A model generated the notes under the pieces. It did no database searches and was not told the DNA's origin. It worked only from the letters and a program-made list of their open reading frames with translations. From Methylocapsa palsarum (lineage in GTDB: Bacteria; Pseudomonadota; Alphaproteobacteria; Rhizobiales; Beijerinckiaceae): a stretch of DNA of 64,000 nucleotides. The position numbers were made by a program, and so were the translations under genes. The DNA is taken from positions 124,001 to 188,000 of the forward strand of contig NZ_FOSN01000007.1 in assembly GCF_900114285.1 (NCBI RefSeq). Direction: 5' to 3'. Below are positions 52,583-62,123 of this stretch, piece by piece. The first letter of the stretch is position 1, and each line of letters starts with the position of its first letter.

Positions 52583-54074
52583 GATGAATTACCCGGCGCT
52601 TGCGGTTTTCCTGTTTTTCTTCGGCCTCGTCACGGTCATGGGCTTCCTCGCCGCCCGCTGGCGGCGGCCGAAGACGCTGGCGCATCTCGACGAATGGGGC
52701 CTTGGCGGGCGCCAGTTCGGCACCTGGATCACCTGGTTCCTCGTCGGCGGCGACATTTACACCGCCTATACGATGATCGCCGTCCCGGCTCTCGTCTATG
52801 CGGTCGGCGCCTACGGCTTTTTCGCCCTGCCTTACACGATCATGATCTATCCCTTCGTTTTCGTCGTCATGCCGCTGCTGTGGAAGAATGCGAAGGACAA
52901 TGATTACGTCACCGCGGCGGACGTCGTGCATGGCCGGTACGGCTCGCGTCCGCTCGAACTCGCGGTGGCCCTGACCGGCGTGATCGCGACAATGCCCTAC
53001 ATCGCGCTTCAGCTGATCGGCATGGAGACCGTGATCCACGCCCTGGGCCTCAAGGGCGAGATTCCGCTTGTCCTCGCGTTTCTGATCCTCGCCTTTTACA
53101 CTTATTCATCCGGCCTGCGCGCGCCGGCCCTGATCGCCTTCGTCAAGGACATCATGATTTATATCGTCGTGATCGCGGCGACCGTGCTGATCCCGGCGAA
53201 GCTTGGCGGTTACGGCGCCATTTTCCACGCCGCCGACGCCGCCTTCAAGGCCAAGGGATCGGGCGGCATCCTGCTTCAGCCAGCGCAATTTCCGGCCTAT
53301 CTCAGCCTCGCATTCGGCTCCGCGCTGGCGCTTTTCATGTACCCGCACGCGATCACGGCGGTGTTCGCCAGCTCCGGCGGCGACACGATCCGCAGGAACG
53401 CCATCCTGCTTCCGGCCTATTCCGTCCTGCTCGGCCTGCTCGCCCTGATGGGTTACATGGGCCACGCGGCGGGGCTGAAGCTCGCGAACAACAACGACGT
53501 CGTTCCGGCGCTTTTCCAGTCCTTGTTCCCCGGCTGGTTCGCGGGGTTCGCCTTCGCGGCGATCGCAATCGGAGCGCTCGTCCCGGCGGCGGTCATGAGC
53601 ATCGGCGCGGCCAATCTGTTCACCCGCAATTTCTGGAAAGCCTATGTCGACCCCGAGGTCTCGCACGCGGGGCAGACGAAGGTCGCCAAAATAACCTCGC
53701 TGCTCGTCAAGGCCGGGGCGCTTCTCGTTATCCTCTTCCTGCCGACGCAATTTGCGCTCGATCTGCAATTGCTGGGGGGCCTTTGGATCCTGCAGACCTT
53801 CCCCGCCGTGATTTTCGGGCTTTACACGGGCTGGTTCCGGGCGGGCGGCCTGCTGGCGGGCTGGGCCACGGGTTTTTTTGGCGGCACCTGGCTGATCTGG
53901 CTGAACAATTACAAACCCTTGCACACCCTCGCGTTCGGCGACGCGAAGATCACCCTCTACTCGGGCCTGATCGCACTCGCCGCCAACATCGCCGTCGCCA
54001 TTGTCGTCAGCGCGGCGCTCAGGTTGCGGCCGGAGCCGATTCCGGCTCCGCTCAAGGATTCTCGCTTCAAGTAA
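52572..54074 (+). CDS. mctP: Sodium:solute symporter, monocarboxylate permease (MctP type)
   Basis: 500 residues with 13 or so membrane spans of the SSS family: WGLGGRQFGTWITWFLVGGDIYTAYT, AKDNDYVTAADVVHGRYGSR, LFMYPHAITAVFASSGGDTIRRN and AIGALVPAAVMSIGAANLFTRNFWK. Pairing with DUF3311 matches Rhizobium MctP, which takes up pyruvate, lactate, acetate and related acids. In a methanotroph this suggests use or recapture of short acids. Confidence 0.87.
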   Translation: MTAEMNYPALAVFLFFFGLVTVMGFLAARWRRPKTLAHLDEWGLGGRQFGTWITWFLVGGDIYTAYTMIAVPALVYAVGAYGFFALPYTIMIYPFVFVVMPLLWKNAKDNDYVTAADVVHGRYGSRPLELAVALTGVIATMPYIALQLIGMETVIHALGLKGEIPLVLAFLILAFYTYSSGLRAPALIAFVKDIMIYIVVIAATVLIPAKLGGYGAIFHAADAAFKAKGSGGILLQPAQFPAYLSLAFGSALALFMYPHAITAVFASSGGDTIRRNAILLPAYSVLLGLLALMGYMGHAAGLKLANNNDVVPALFQSLFPGWFAGFAFAAIAIGALVPAAVMSIGAANLFTRNFWKAYVDPEVSHAGQTKVAKITSLLVKAGALLVILFLPTQFALDLQLLGGLWILQTFPAVIFGLYTGWFRAGGLLAGWATGFFGGTWLIWLNNYKPLHTLAFGDAKITLYSGLIALAANIAVAIVVSAALRLRPEPIPAPLKDSRFK

Positions 54075-54195
54075 AGCCCCCGCCACCACGCCGCTTGCCT
54101 GGCCGCGGGTGACAAACCCCAGGGCGCAAGTTCGCTTTAATTTAAGGCCTTCATGCTATCTTCCCGATTCGGCGCATAGGAGAAGCGGCGGAGCC

Positions 54196-55449
54196 ATGAC
54201 CGAAAACGAGCCTTTAACGGCGGATTCGCTCTCCTGCCGGTGCTGCATCGTCGGCGGCGGCCCGGCGGGAATGATGCTTGGCTTGCTTCTCGCCCGCGCG
54301 GGGATTGATACAATTGTGCTCGAAAAGCACGCCGATTTCCTGCGCGATTTTCGCGGCGATACGATTCACCCCTCGACGCTCGAGGCGATGAACGACCTCG
54401 GGCTTCTCGACGAATTCCTGAAGCTGCCGCATCAGGAAGTCCCGCTTCTTTCGGGCAAGATCGGCGATGTTACGATTCCCCTGGCCGATTTCTCCCATCT
54501 GCCGACGCGAGCGAAATTCATCGCGATGATGCCGCAATGGGATTTCCTCGATTTCCTGGCGGAAAAAGCCAAACGCTACAAAACCTTCCGGCTCCTCATG
54601 TCCACGGAGGCGACCGGTCTTGTCGTCGAAGGCGGCGCCGTCGTCGGCGTCAATGCCAGGACAAGAACCGAGACAAAGGACGACCTTTTGACGATCCGCG
54701 CGGATCTGACCGTCGGCGCGGATGGGCGTCATTCGATCGTGCGCGAGGCGGCGAGCTTCACGCCGCACAACATCGGCGCGCCGATGGATGTGTTCTGGTT
54801 CAGGCTTTCGCGGAAAGCCGGCGACCCCACGGAATCGTTCGGGCGAATCGACGCGGGACAGATTTTGATTCTCATCAATCGCGGCGAACATTGGCAATGC
54901 GCCTACGTCATCGCGAAAGGCTCGGCCGAGAGAGTGAAAGCGGAGGGAATCGGGTTTCTTCGCGCGCAGCTTTCAACCCTCGCGCCCTTTCTTTCTGACC
55001 GCAGCGAAGAATTGCAGAGCTTCGACGACGTCAAGCTGCTGACCGTCGCCGTCGACAGGTTGCCGGTCTGGAACAGGCCGGGCCTGTTGTGCATCGGCGA
55101 TTGCGCGCACGCGATGTCTCCGATCGGAGGAGTCGGCGTCAACCTCGCGATCCAGGACGCCATCGCGACCGCGAATCTTCTGTCCAGACCATTGCTCGGC
55201 GAGGGGCCTCTTTCGAACGAGACGCTGGGATTGGTTCAGGCCCGCCGCGAACGGCCAACCAAAATCACCCAGGCGATCCAGGTCTTTATTCAAGACCACT
55301 TTATCTCAAGAGTGCTGGGCGCGACTGGAAAGATCGCGCCGCCGTGGTTCCTGCGCCTCTTTATCCGTTTTCCGATTCTTCGCCGGTTGCCGGGCCGCAT
55401 GATCGGGCTCGGCGTTCAACCCGAACGGATCCATTCGCCGGAGGCGTAA
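54196..55449 (+). CDS. FAD-dependent monooxygenase (PHBH fold)
   Basis: 417 residues. The Rossmann motif is IVGGGPAGMMLG (about residues 17-28), the mid motif is VGADGRHSIVR and the C-terminal FAD motif is GLLCIGDCAHAMSPIGGVGVNLAIQDA. HPSTLEAMNDLGLLDEF is typical of the UbiH/PHBH-like hydroxylases. The substrate is not clear; ubiquinone ring or aromatic hydroxylation are possible. The ATG at 54196 is preceded by GGCGGAG. Confidence 0.85.
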   Translation: MTENEPLTADSLSCRCCIVGGGPAGMMLGLLLARAGIDTIVLEKHADFLRDFRGDTIHPSTLEAMNDLGLLDEFLKLPHQEVPLLSGKIGDVTIPLADFSHLPTRAKFIAMMPQWDFLDFLAEKAKRYKTFRLLMSTEATGLVVEGGAVVGVNARTRTETKDDLLTIRADLTVGADGRHSIVREAASFTPHNIGAPMDVFWFRLSRKAGDPTESFGRIDAGQILILINRGEHWQCAYVIAKGSAERVKAEGIGFLRAQLSTLAPFLSDRSEELQSFDDVKLLTVAVDRLPVWNRPGLLCIGDCAHAMSPIGGVGVNLAIQDAIATANLLSRPLLGEGPLSNETLGLVQARRERPTKITQAIQVFIQDHFISRVLGATGKIAPPWFLRLFIRFPILRRLPGRMIGLGVQPERIHSPEA

Positions 55450-55755
55450 AAGCCACGCTTCAGGCGACGCAATGAGACGCCGGGAGACCGGGCAAGACCG
55501 CCGCGCGCCCAAAAATCGGGATCGGTCTGGCCAAGACCACATTTAGGCCATGAGAATGAACTAACGCTCGATGGCGTAAGGCAAAGCTCGGACGTAGCCA
55601 GCTTCAGCGATTTGACCTGTTCAGGCAAGTTTCGTTGGAGTAACGTGAATAATTCAAAGCACATCAACCTGGTTTTCGATTCCTAGGTAGAGTTTTCCTT
55701 CCGGATTCGGCTGAGTTTCAAACGTCGTTTTTTCTAGATCGGCCTGGAGCATCCC
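55450..55755. other. Intergenic region without recognised features
   Basis: 306 bases between the monooxygenase and carboxypeptidase genes. GC is lower than average. No RIME unit, terminator or gene is seen. Confidence 0.5.
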
Positions 55756-57330
55756 TTGATCGAGTCGGCGCAGGCCCGCGTGTCGAGCCGGAACCCAAAA
55801 ACAGCCGCGCTGGCGCGCCGCGTCGCCGCTTTCGCCGTCGCGGCCCTCCTGTGCGGCGCGACGCAATCCGCTCGGGCGAACCCCTCTCTCTTGATCGACG
55901 CCGACACGGGCGCGGTCCTCTACCAGGATCACGCGACGCAACCCTGGTATCCTGCGTCGGTGACGAAACTTATGACCGTCTATGTCTCGTTGCAGGCGGT
56001 TCGCGATCATAAGATCGGTTTTGACACTCCGCTCGTCGTGTCCGCCCGCGCAGCGTCCATGCCGCCCTCGAAAATGGGATTTCGGCCCGGCTCGATGGTG
56101 ACGCTCGGCAACGCCTTGAAAATGCTGATGGTGAAGTCGGCGAACGACGTCGCCATTACCATCGCCGAGGGCGTCGCCGGATCGGTCGAGGCCTTCGCCG
56201 AGGAAATGAACGCCTCGGCCGCATCCCTTGGTCTGGCTCAATCTCACTTCGTCAATCCGAATGGCCTGCCAGATCCCAACCATGTGTCTTCGGCGCGCGA
56301 CCTCGCCGTCCTTGCGCGCGCGCTGTACCTGACCTTTCCCGATCAGGCGGATCTTTTTGGAATCGGGGCCTTGCGGCTCGGAAACAAGATCATCGCCAAT
56401 CATAACAACCTCCTCGGCCGGTATCCGGGCGTTGACGGGATGAAGACGGGCTTCACATGCGCCGCCGGATTCAACGTGGTCGCAAGCGCCAGTCTCGGGG
56501 GCCGGCGCCTGATCGCGGTGGTTCTGGGCTCGCCCACCGCCACCCAGCGCATGATCAAGACGGCGGCCTTGCTAGACCGTGGATTTGCTGGCGTCGATCA
56601 GCCGACCTTGTCGCTGGCGAGCCTGCCGCAGCAGCAGGGAACGGCCGCGCCCGATATGCATGATTCGGTGTGCCGCGCTCGCGCCAGGGCGATCGCCGAA
56701 TCCTCCGCCGAGGTGGAGGCTCTCATGGCGCCGCTGGCGGCCGCCAAGGCTCAGGATTTCACCGCGCCCGACCGCACCTATTTTTATAATTCCCGGGCGC
56801 TCGCCGGACTCTCGCCCATGGCGAGCCGGATCGCGATGACCCCGCCGACGCCGTTCGAGCCCGTTCCCGTCTTCGCCGGCCCGCCGGCCGATTACGCAGG
56901 ACCGATCGCCCAGCCGCGCCCGCCGCATTCTCCCATAGGGACGCCGGGACCGGCGATCGCCTACGCCCCGAGCGACCCGCAGACGCTCGAAGGGAGCGTC
57001 GCTCCCCTCGCGTCCCGACCGGACGCGCTTCCCATGCGCCGCGGCAAGGCCAGGGGCGCCGCGGCCCTGGCGCATCTGCCGCCGCCGATGCCGGCGGCGT
57101 CTTCGACCAAATTAATCGAAGGCGACGATGAATCCGGGGCCTCGGCCGCGGTGAAGACATCGCAAACAAAGGCGGTCAAGGGCCGGACCGCCAAGGGATC
57201 CCGCCAAAAGCCCGCGCCGCATGTCGCCTCGAAGGCTCATGTCCCCTCGAAAATTCATGGCGTGAGCAAGGCCGCCGGCGCGGCAGGCAAGGCGAAGGCG
57301 TCGAAAATCGAAAAACATGCCAATAAATGA
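55756..57330 (+). CDS. dac: D-alanyl-D-alanine carboxypeptidase (peptidase S11)
   Basis: 524 residues. Signal peptide (AAFAVAALLCGATQSARA), then the penicilloyl-serine transferase triad: SVTK (ASVTKLM), SAN (KSANDVA) and KTG (GMKTGFT). It trims pentapeptides in the periplasm. The C-terminal 220 residues are Pro/Ala-rich and then Lys/Ala/Ser-rich and presumably disordered, longer than usual for PBP5-type enzymes and lacking an obvious amphipathic anchor. The start is TTG at 55756; GTG at 55780 is an alternative. Confidence 0.9.
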   Translation: MIESAQARVSSRNPKTAALARRVAAFAVAALLCGATQSARANPSLLIDADTGAVLYQDHATQPWYPASVTKLMTVYVSLQAVRDHKIGFDTPLVVSARAASMPPSKMGFRPGSMVTLGNALKMLMVKSANDVAITIAEGVAGSVEAFAEEMNASAASLGLAQSHFVNPNGLPDPNHVSSARDLAVLARALYLTFPDQADLFGIGALRLGNKIIANHNNLLGRYPGVDGMKTGFTCAAGFNVVASASLGGRRLIAVVLGSPTATQRMIKTAALLDRGFAGVDQPTLSLASLPQQQGTAAPDMHDSVCRARARAIAESSAEVEALMAPLAAAKAQDFTAPDRTYFYNSRALAGLSPMASRIAMTPPTPFEPVPVFAGPPADYAGPIAQPRPPHSPIGTPGPAIAYAPSDPQTLEGSVAPLASRPDALPMRRGKARGAAALAHLPPPMPAASSTKLIEGDDESGASAAVKTSQTKAVKGRTAKGSRQKPAPHVASKAHVPSKIHGVSKAAGAAGKAKASKIEKHANK

Positions 57331-58531
57331 GGCGCTTGCTGCTTCTCCTGATCTAGTCGGTCGACGAAGCTCCCGCCCGCCGCCGCCCCTTCCGCTGACG
57401 CTCATCACCGGTTTTCTCGGCGCGGGAAAGACGACGCTGCTCAATGGCCTGCTGCGCGATCCGCGCCTCGCCGACACGTTGGTCGTCATCAATGAATTCG
57501 GCGAAATAGGCCTCGACCATTTGCTGGTCGAGAGAAGCGGCGACGGCATGCTGCTGATGAATTCGGGTTGCCTTTGCTGCTCGATTCGCGGCGATCTCAT
57601 CACAACGCTGGAGGATGCTCTGCGGCGGCGCGACAATGGCCGCATCGCGCCGTTCGAGAGGGTTGTGATTGAAACCACAGGTCTCGCCGATCCTGCGCCA
57701 ATCCTTCATACGATTATGACGCACCCCTATCTAATGCTGAGATTCCGCCTTGACGGAGTCGTCACCCTTGTTGACGCCGTGAATGGAGCCGCGACGCTTG
57801 ACGCCCACGAAGAGGCGGTGAAACAGGCGGCTGTCGCCGACCGGATCGTTCTGACGAAGACGGATTTGTCGGGCGCCTGCGATCAGAACGGTTTGCGCCG
57901 CCGCCTCGCGGACTTGAATCCGGGAGCTGGCGTCTTCGACGCCGCCAAGGGCGAGGCGACCGCGGCGGTTCTTCTTGACTGCGGACTCTATGACCCGAAC
58001 CGCAAGTCTCTCGATGTGCGCCGATGGCTGAACGCGGAAGCGTTCGCCGCGAACGCCCATCATGATCATCATCATAATCATGGCCATGCGGCGAGCGGAA
58101 ATGATCATGGCCATGATCACGCCGCCAATCAAAGTGACGTCAATCGCCATGACGAACGCATCCGGGCCTTTTGTCTTCGCCGTCAGCCGCCGATCGACCC
58201 GGCCGCCTTCAACATCTTCCTGGAACTGCTGCGCGCCGCGCATGGGCCGGGCCTGCTCCGGGTGAAGGGCGTCATCGCCCTCGCGGACGATCCCTTGCGG
58301 CCGGTCGTGATTCATGGCGTGCAGCATGTCTTTCATCCCCCCGTGCGCCTTGAGGCATGGCCCGACGAGGACCAAGACACCCGCATCGTCTTCATCTTGC
58401 GCGATATGAGCCCGGATTTTGTCGAACGGCTTTGGAACGCCTGTTCGGGAGCTCCGGGGATCGACGACGCGGACGGCGCCGCCCTCGCCGCGAGCCCCTT
58501 GACTCCTTCCCGGCGCGGGCTTCTCGCCTAA
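57317..58531 (+). CDS. CobW/COG0523-family metal-chaperone GTPase
   Basis: 404 residues. Walker A is FLGAGKTTL, the metal-binding GCLCC motif (SGCLCCSIRGD) follows switch I, then ETTGLADPAPIL and TKTDLSG. A His-rich loop (HHDHHHNHGHAASGNDHGHDH, spread over about 21 residues) sits before the C-terminal CobW domain. Family members deliver zinc, cobalt or nickel to client enzymes. It starts 14 bases inside the end of the carboxypeptidase gene. Confidence 0.9.
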   Translation: MPINEALAASPDLVGRRSSRPPPPLPLTLITGFLGAGKTTLLNGLLRDPRLADTLVVINEFGEIGLDHLLVERSGDGMLLMNSGCLCCSIRGDLITTLEDALRRRDNGRIAPFERVVIETTGLADPAPILHTIMTHPYLMLRFRLDGVVTLVDAVNGAATLDAHEEAVKQAAVADRIVLTKTDLSGACDQNGLRRRLADLNPGAGVFDAAKGEATAAVLLDCGLYDPNRKSLDVRRWLNAEAFAANAHHDHHHNHGHAASGNDHGHDHAANQSDVNRHDERIRAFCLRRQPPIDPAAFNIFLELLRAAHGPGLLRVKGVIALADDPLRPVVIHGVQHVFHPPVRLEAWPDEDQDTRIVFILRDMSPDFVERLWNACSGAPGIDDADGAALAASPLTPSRRGLLA

Positions 58532-58602
58532 TAAGCCGTCGCGCCTTGAATAAAAGTTCGGGCCGATTACTTTATGGCAGTCTCCTCTTGAATCGCTGAG
58601 GC

Positions 58603-58884
58603 ATGATCGAAAAGCAGCGGATCGACAAATGGTTGTGGTGCGCGCGCGTTGTAAAATCGCGAAGCCTCGCCGCCCGGCTGGTCTGCGACGGTCATGTCCG
58701 CCTCAATGCGAGGCGGATCGAAACCGCGGCTAAGCCGGTGCACCCTGGCGACATCCTGACAATCGCTCTCGATCATCAGGTGCGGGTTCTGAAGGTCGTC
58801 ACTTCGGCCTCCCGCCGCGCCGCATTCCCTGAGGCGCAATCATTGTTTGAAGACTTAACCTTCGCTCCGTCGCCCGAGACCTGA
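58603..58884 (+). CDS. S4-domain RNA-binding protein (HslR-like)
   Basis: 93 residues starting MIEKQRIDKWLWCARVVKSR, followed by SLAARLVCDGHVRLNARRI and VHPGDILTI, the S4 RNA-binding fold. HslR-type proteins bind stalled 50S-nascent chain complexes. It precedes fdxA and carD, an order common in Rhizobiales. Confidence 0.9.
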   Translation: MIEKQRIDKWLWCARVVKSRSLAARLVCDGHVRLNARRIETAAKPVHPGDILTIALDHQVRVLKVVTSASRRAAFPEAQSLFEDLTFAPSPET

Positions 58885-59149
58885 GCCCGCCGTCACGCCG
58901 CCCTTTTTGTACTGCGGCGTCAAATGTTCAACGTCGCGGCTCAAGCCGGACAGCGAAGATCCTTGATTAACTGAGCCAAAAGCGCTAGTGAACGGTCCCT
59001 GCGATGCTTGGCGTTAGCAGAAAAAATAACTGAATCAATCAGTTGCGGCTAAACGTCTTCCGCCGGCCCCCAGTCGGGCTGCAAGGTGGGCGGCATCGCT
59101 ATCCCGCTGCGGCAAAATCGGCGGCCTCAGCCGGCCAAAGGAGCCAGTC

Positions 59150-59488
59150 ATGACCTATGTGGTCGTCGAAAACTGCATCAAATGCAAATACATGGATTGC
59201 GTCGAAGTCTGCCCGGTCGACTGCTTCTATGAAGGCGAAAACATGCTCGTGATCCATCCGGACGAATGCATCGATTGCGGCGTTTGCGAACCGGAATGCC
59301 CCGCGGAGGCTATAAAGCCGGATACAGAGACGGGACTTGAGAAATGGCTTCAGCTTAATCTGGACATGTCTCAAAACTGGCCCAACGTCACGGTCAAGCG
59401 GGACGCACCGCCGGACGCCAAGGCTTTCGACGGCGTTCCAGGCAAATTCGACGCCTATTTTTCCCCGACTCCAGGGCAAGGCGATTGA
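59150..59488 (+). CDS. fdxA: 7Fe ferredoxin FdxA
   Basis: 112 residues. N-terminal [31 protein letters not shown] and [16 protein letters not shown] hold the cysteines for one [3Fe-4S] and one [4Fe-4S] cluster, followed by the long C-terminal tail of the Azotobacter FdI-like class. It carries electrons at low potential; the partner is unknown. GGAGCC precedes the ATG. Confidence 0.95.
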   Translation: MTYVVVENCIKCKYMDCVEVCPVDCFYEGENMLVIHPDECIDCGVCEPECPAEAIKPDTETGLEKWLQLNLDMSQNWPNVTVKRDAPPDAKAFDGVPGKFDAYFSPTPGQGD

Positions 59489-59570
59489 GGCAGGGCGATT
59501 GACGAAAAACAATTCGCCTCGTTCAACCAAAGGCAAGATGAATTCCGCCGTTGAAAAAAGCAACATGTCT

Positions 59571-59599
59571 TTGATTTTCACCCTATTCCGTGTTATATA
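59571..59599 (+). promoter_or_regulatory. Near-consensus sigma70 promoter upstream of carD
   Basis: TTGATT (59571-59576) and TATATA (59594-59599) are separated by 17 bases. It would start transcription near 59606, giving a leader of about 266 bases for carD. The leader begins with a CCCTCT-CTGT-AGAGGG hairpin (59609-59624) and contains GTTTCCC...GGGAAAT further on. The 383-base gap 59489-59871 holds no gene. Confidence 0.6.
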
Positions 59600-59871
59600 G
59601 GTTTTGTGCCCTCTCTGTAGAGGGGTGGGCGTTTGACCGACGTCCTCATCCTCATGGGGGCCCCACGAGACGCAAGATGGCTTTTTCTTGAAGCAATTGC
59701 GCGGCGCCGGGGCCTTATTTTCTTTTGATCTTAAGTTGAGCCAATCAACTAACCATTAGGAGTTCTTCGTTTCCCGCCTTTCCAGAGTGGGAAATCGAGT
59801 TCTCTGAGCGGCGGAAACTTCGCCGTTTATAGACGCCCCGTCTCCAAAGCGGGGCAACAAAAGGAGCGCTT

Positions 59872-61446
59872 ATGGCGTCCGTTAAAAAGAGCGATAATCC
59901 GTCTGCGACCGTTAAGCCGTCTGCGACAAAAACGCCCCTCCGTCGGGGCGAAAGTCTGAAGCGAACGCCAGCAAATCCAGCGACAATCGCCGCCAGGGAA
60001 GCGATCGAATCGAGATCAAAGCCGCGCGCTCAAGCGGTCCGGGCGAGTGGACAGCATAGACGCGATAAGTCCGATTCCAAGGGCGGGACAGCCGGTCTTC
60101 CCGTTAAGGGCGGCGGTAAAGACGCAGGCGTCGAGACCCTGGTGAAGGCCGAATCGGCGAAGGCGGCAAAGGCGAAGGCGGCGAATAGCGGCGCCAAATC
60201 AGGCGTTCGTTCAGACCCTGTCGTAGCTGCGGTTCGAATTGGGGCGAAGAACCTCCAAGGCCGCGTCTCCGGGAGAAACGTTGAATTTAGAGGGGTCGAG
60301 AACATCTCTCCGGAGTCCGGCGACGGATCTGCGGCGAGGTTAAAGGGCGCGGTCGCCGTTGCGCCGCTGAAAAAAGCGTCGCTTCACAAAGCGCCGGCAA
60401 GGCCGCATGGAACGGCTCGCAACGTTGACGAAGGAGACAAGACAGCCCTCCCTGCGACCACAGCGGACGCCCCGGCGGTTGCTCCGCTTGTCGCTAGGCA
60501 GAAGCAGACTTTGAACCCGGCGGCGATCTCCGGATCGGTTGCCGAAACCTTAAATTCGACCTCCGGGTCAAGGCTACACGATCGGACGACGGTGACAAAA
60601 AAAATCGAGAAGAAAAAAACTGGTGAATCGACGGCTTCCTCAGTCGAGCCGGCAATCGAGGCTGTGACACCGAGCCCGGCGCGCTCGAAGACGCCCGTTC
60701 GCCGGGAGTCCAATGTCGAATCCCTGATCAAAACGCAGAAAGAGGCGACGAAAATACGAACAGCGCCTCCGGCCGACGTTCAATCGCCTGTAATGGCTGA
60801 CGATCCCGTATCCTCCGTCTCCGGAGAAGCTGCGATCGACTCTCCTCTCGTCGACAAGCCGGTCGTCCCCGCCCGCCCCGCAAAGACCCCGAGCGGCGCC
60901 CGGCAAGGATTCAAGCCCCTGGAGTATATCGTCTACCCCGCCCATGGCGTCGGTCAGATCGTCGCGATCGAAGAGCAGGAAGTCGCGGGCTTCAAGCTTG
61001 AGCTTTTTGTGATCATTTTTGTCAAGGACAAGATGATCTTGAAAGTCCCCGTTCCAAAAGTGGCGAGCGTCGGGATGCGGAAGCTCGCCGAAGCCGACGT
61101 CGTCAAGAAAGCGCTCAATACCTTGGCCGGCCGGGCGCGCATCAAGCGCACCATGTGGTCGAGGCGCGCCCAGGAATACGAGGCCAAAATCAATTCGGGG
61201 GATCTCGTTGCGATTTCGGAGGTCGTTCGTGATCTCTATCGGTCCGAGTCACAGCCGGAACAGTCCTACTCCGAGCGTCAGCTTTATGAGGCGGCGCTTG
61301 ATCGGATGGCCCGGGAAGTGGTCGTCGTTCACAAGTTGACGGAAACAGAATCCCTCAAACTGATTGAGAGCCAACTTCAGAAGGGCCCGCGCCGCGGCAA
61401 GGCGGAAGACATCGAGGGTGACGACGCCATTGAAGAAGCGGCCTGA
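59872..61446 (+). CDS. carD: CarD-family transcriptional regulator with a 345-residue N-terminal extension
   Basis: 524 residues. The conserved CarD part is the last 180: FKPLEYIVYPAHGVGQIVAIEEQ (RNA-polymerase-interacting domain, from about residue 346), KMILKVPVPKVASVGMRKLA, and the helical DNA-binding part with WSRRAQEYEAKINSGD, LYRSESQPEQSYSERQLYEAALDRMARE. The first 345 residues are low-complexity, Ala/Ser/Lys/Pro-rich and basic, like histone H1 tails. Relatives have some tens of residues here. CarD stabilises open complexes at rRNA and other promoters. GGAGCG precedes the ATG. Confidence 0.9.
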   Translation: MASVKKSDNPSATVKPSATKTPLRRGESLKRTPANPATIAAREAIESRSKPRAQAVRASGQHRRDKSDSKGGTAGLPVKGGGKDAGVETLVKAESAKAAKAKAANSGAKSGVRSDPVVAAVRIGAKNLQGRVSGRNVEFRGVENISPESGDGSAARLKGAVAVAPLKKASLHKAPARPHGTARNVDEGDKTALPATTADAPAVAPLVARQKQTLNPAAISGSVAETLNSTSGSRLHDRTTVTKKIEKKKTGESTASSVEPAIEAVTPSPARSKTPVRRESNVESLIKTQKEATKIRTAPPADVQSPVMADDPVSSVSGEAAIDSPLVDKPVVPARPAKTPSGARQGFKPLEYIVYPAHGVGQIVAIEEQEVAGFKLELFVIIFVKDKMILKVPVPKVASVGMRKLAEADVVKKALNTLAGRARIKRTMWSRRAQEYEAKINSGDLVAISEVVRDLYRSESQPEQSYSERQLYEAALDRMAREVVVVHKLTETESLKLIESQLQKGPRRGKAEDIEGDDAIEEAA

Positions 61447-61853
61447 CCGCCGCTTTCTTCGCTGACGCGAGTCCCGTGTCGAGCCTGTTTTTCTGTGCGC
61501 CCCTACGGCGACCAGTTTCGAGTCGGACCGTCGCCCTTGAAGTCAGGGCGGCGGGGGCCATATGATTTAAGACGGAAGGCGCAGAAATTTTCGTTCCCGC
61601 AGAGTGGGGTCGCGATTTCCGCAAAAGCCTGCGCACATACAGCGCTCAAGATCGATTGTTCCAGAAACCTAGATCAAGCTTTCCGGCGCGTTTCTGAGCG
61701 GCCGGGTCTTGTTGCTGTCAGGATCATTGAGACGGGAAAATCTGAATGACTGTCGGTCGCCTTGGCCAAGATCATGATGTGAACAAAAGATCAACACTAC
61801 GGTGCGAGACTTAAAAGTTCGCAGAACGCGGGTCGCATGACCGCAGAGGAGAC
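61447..61853. other. Intergenic region without recognised features
   Basis: 407 bases between carD and the DUF1150 gene. No convincing gene, repeat or terminator is seen. The hsp20-type gene that often precedes DUF1150 is absent. Confidence 0.5.
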
Positions 61854-62123
61854 ATGTTGATGTTCAACGAAACAAAAAACGAGTCGGCGCTGCTGACCAG
61901 CGATCAGCTTGCGCGCCTGGGCGGCGGCAGAGTCGCGTATCTGAAGCCCATTCGCTCGGAGGATTTGGTCAAGCTCCTCCCACAGGCGCCCGAGGTTCAG
62001 CCGGGGCTGCAGCTCTTCGCCCTGCTTGGCGCGGACGGAAGCCCGATCGCCGTGACCGACACCCGCAACGCGGCGCTCGCCAACGCCATCGAGCAGGAAC
62101 TCGAGATGGTAAGCCTTCATTAG
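61854..62123 (+). CDS. DUF1150 family protein
   Basis: 89 residues: SDQLARLGGGRVAYLKPIRSEDL, LPQAPEVQPGLQLFALLGADGSPIAVTDTRNAALANA and ending EMVSLH. This is the small alphaproteobacterial DUF1150 family, often next to small heat-shock genes and of unknown role. GAGGAGAC directly precedes the ATG. Confidence 0.87.
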   Translation: MLMFNETKNESALLTSDQLARLGGGRVAYLKPIRSEDLVKLLPQAPEVQPGLQLFALLGADGSPIAVTDTRNAALANAIEQELEMVSLH

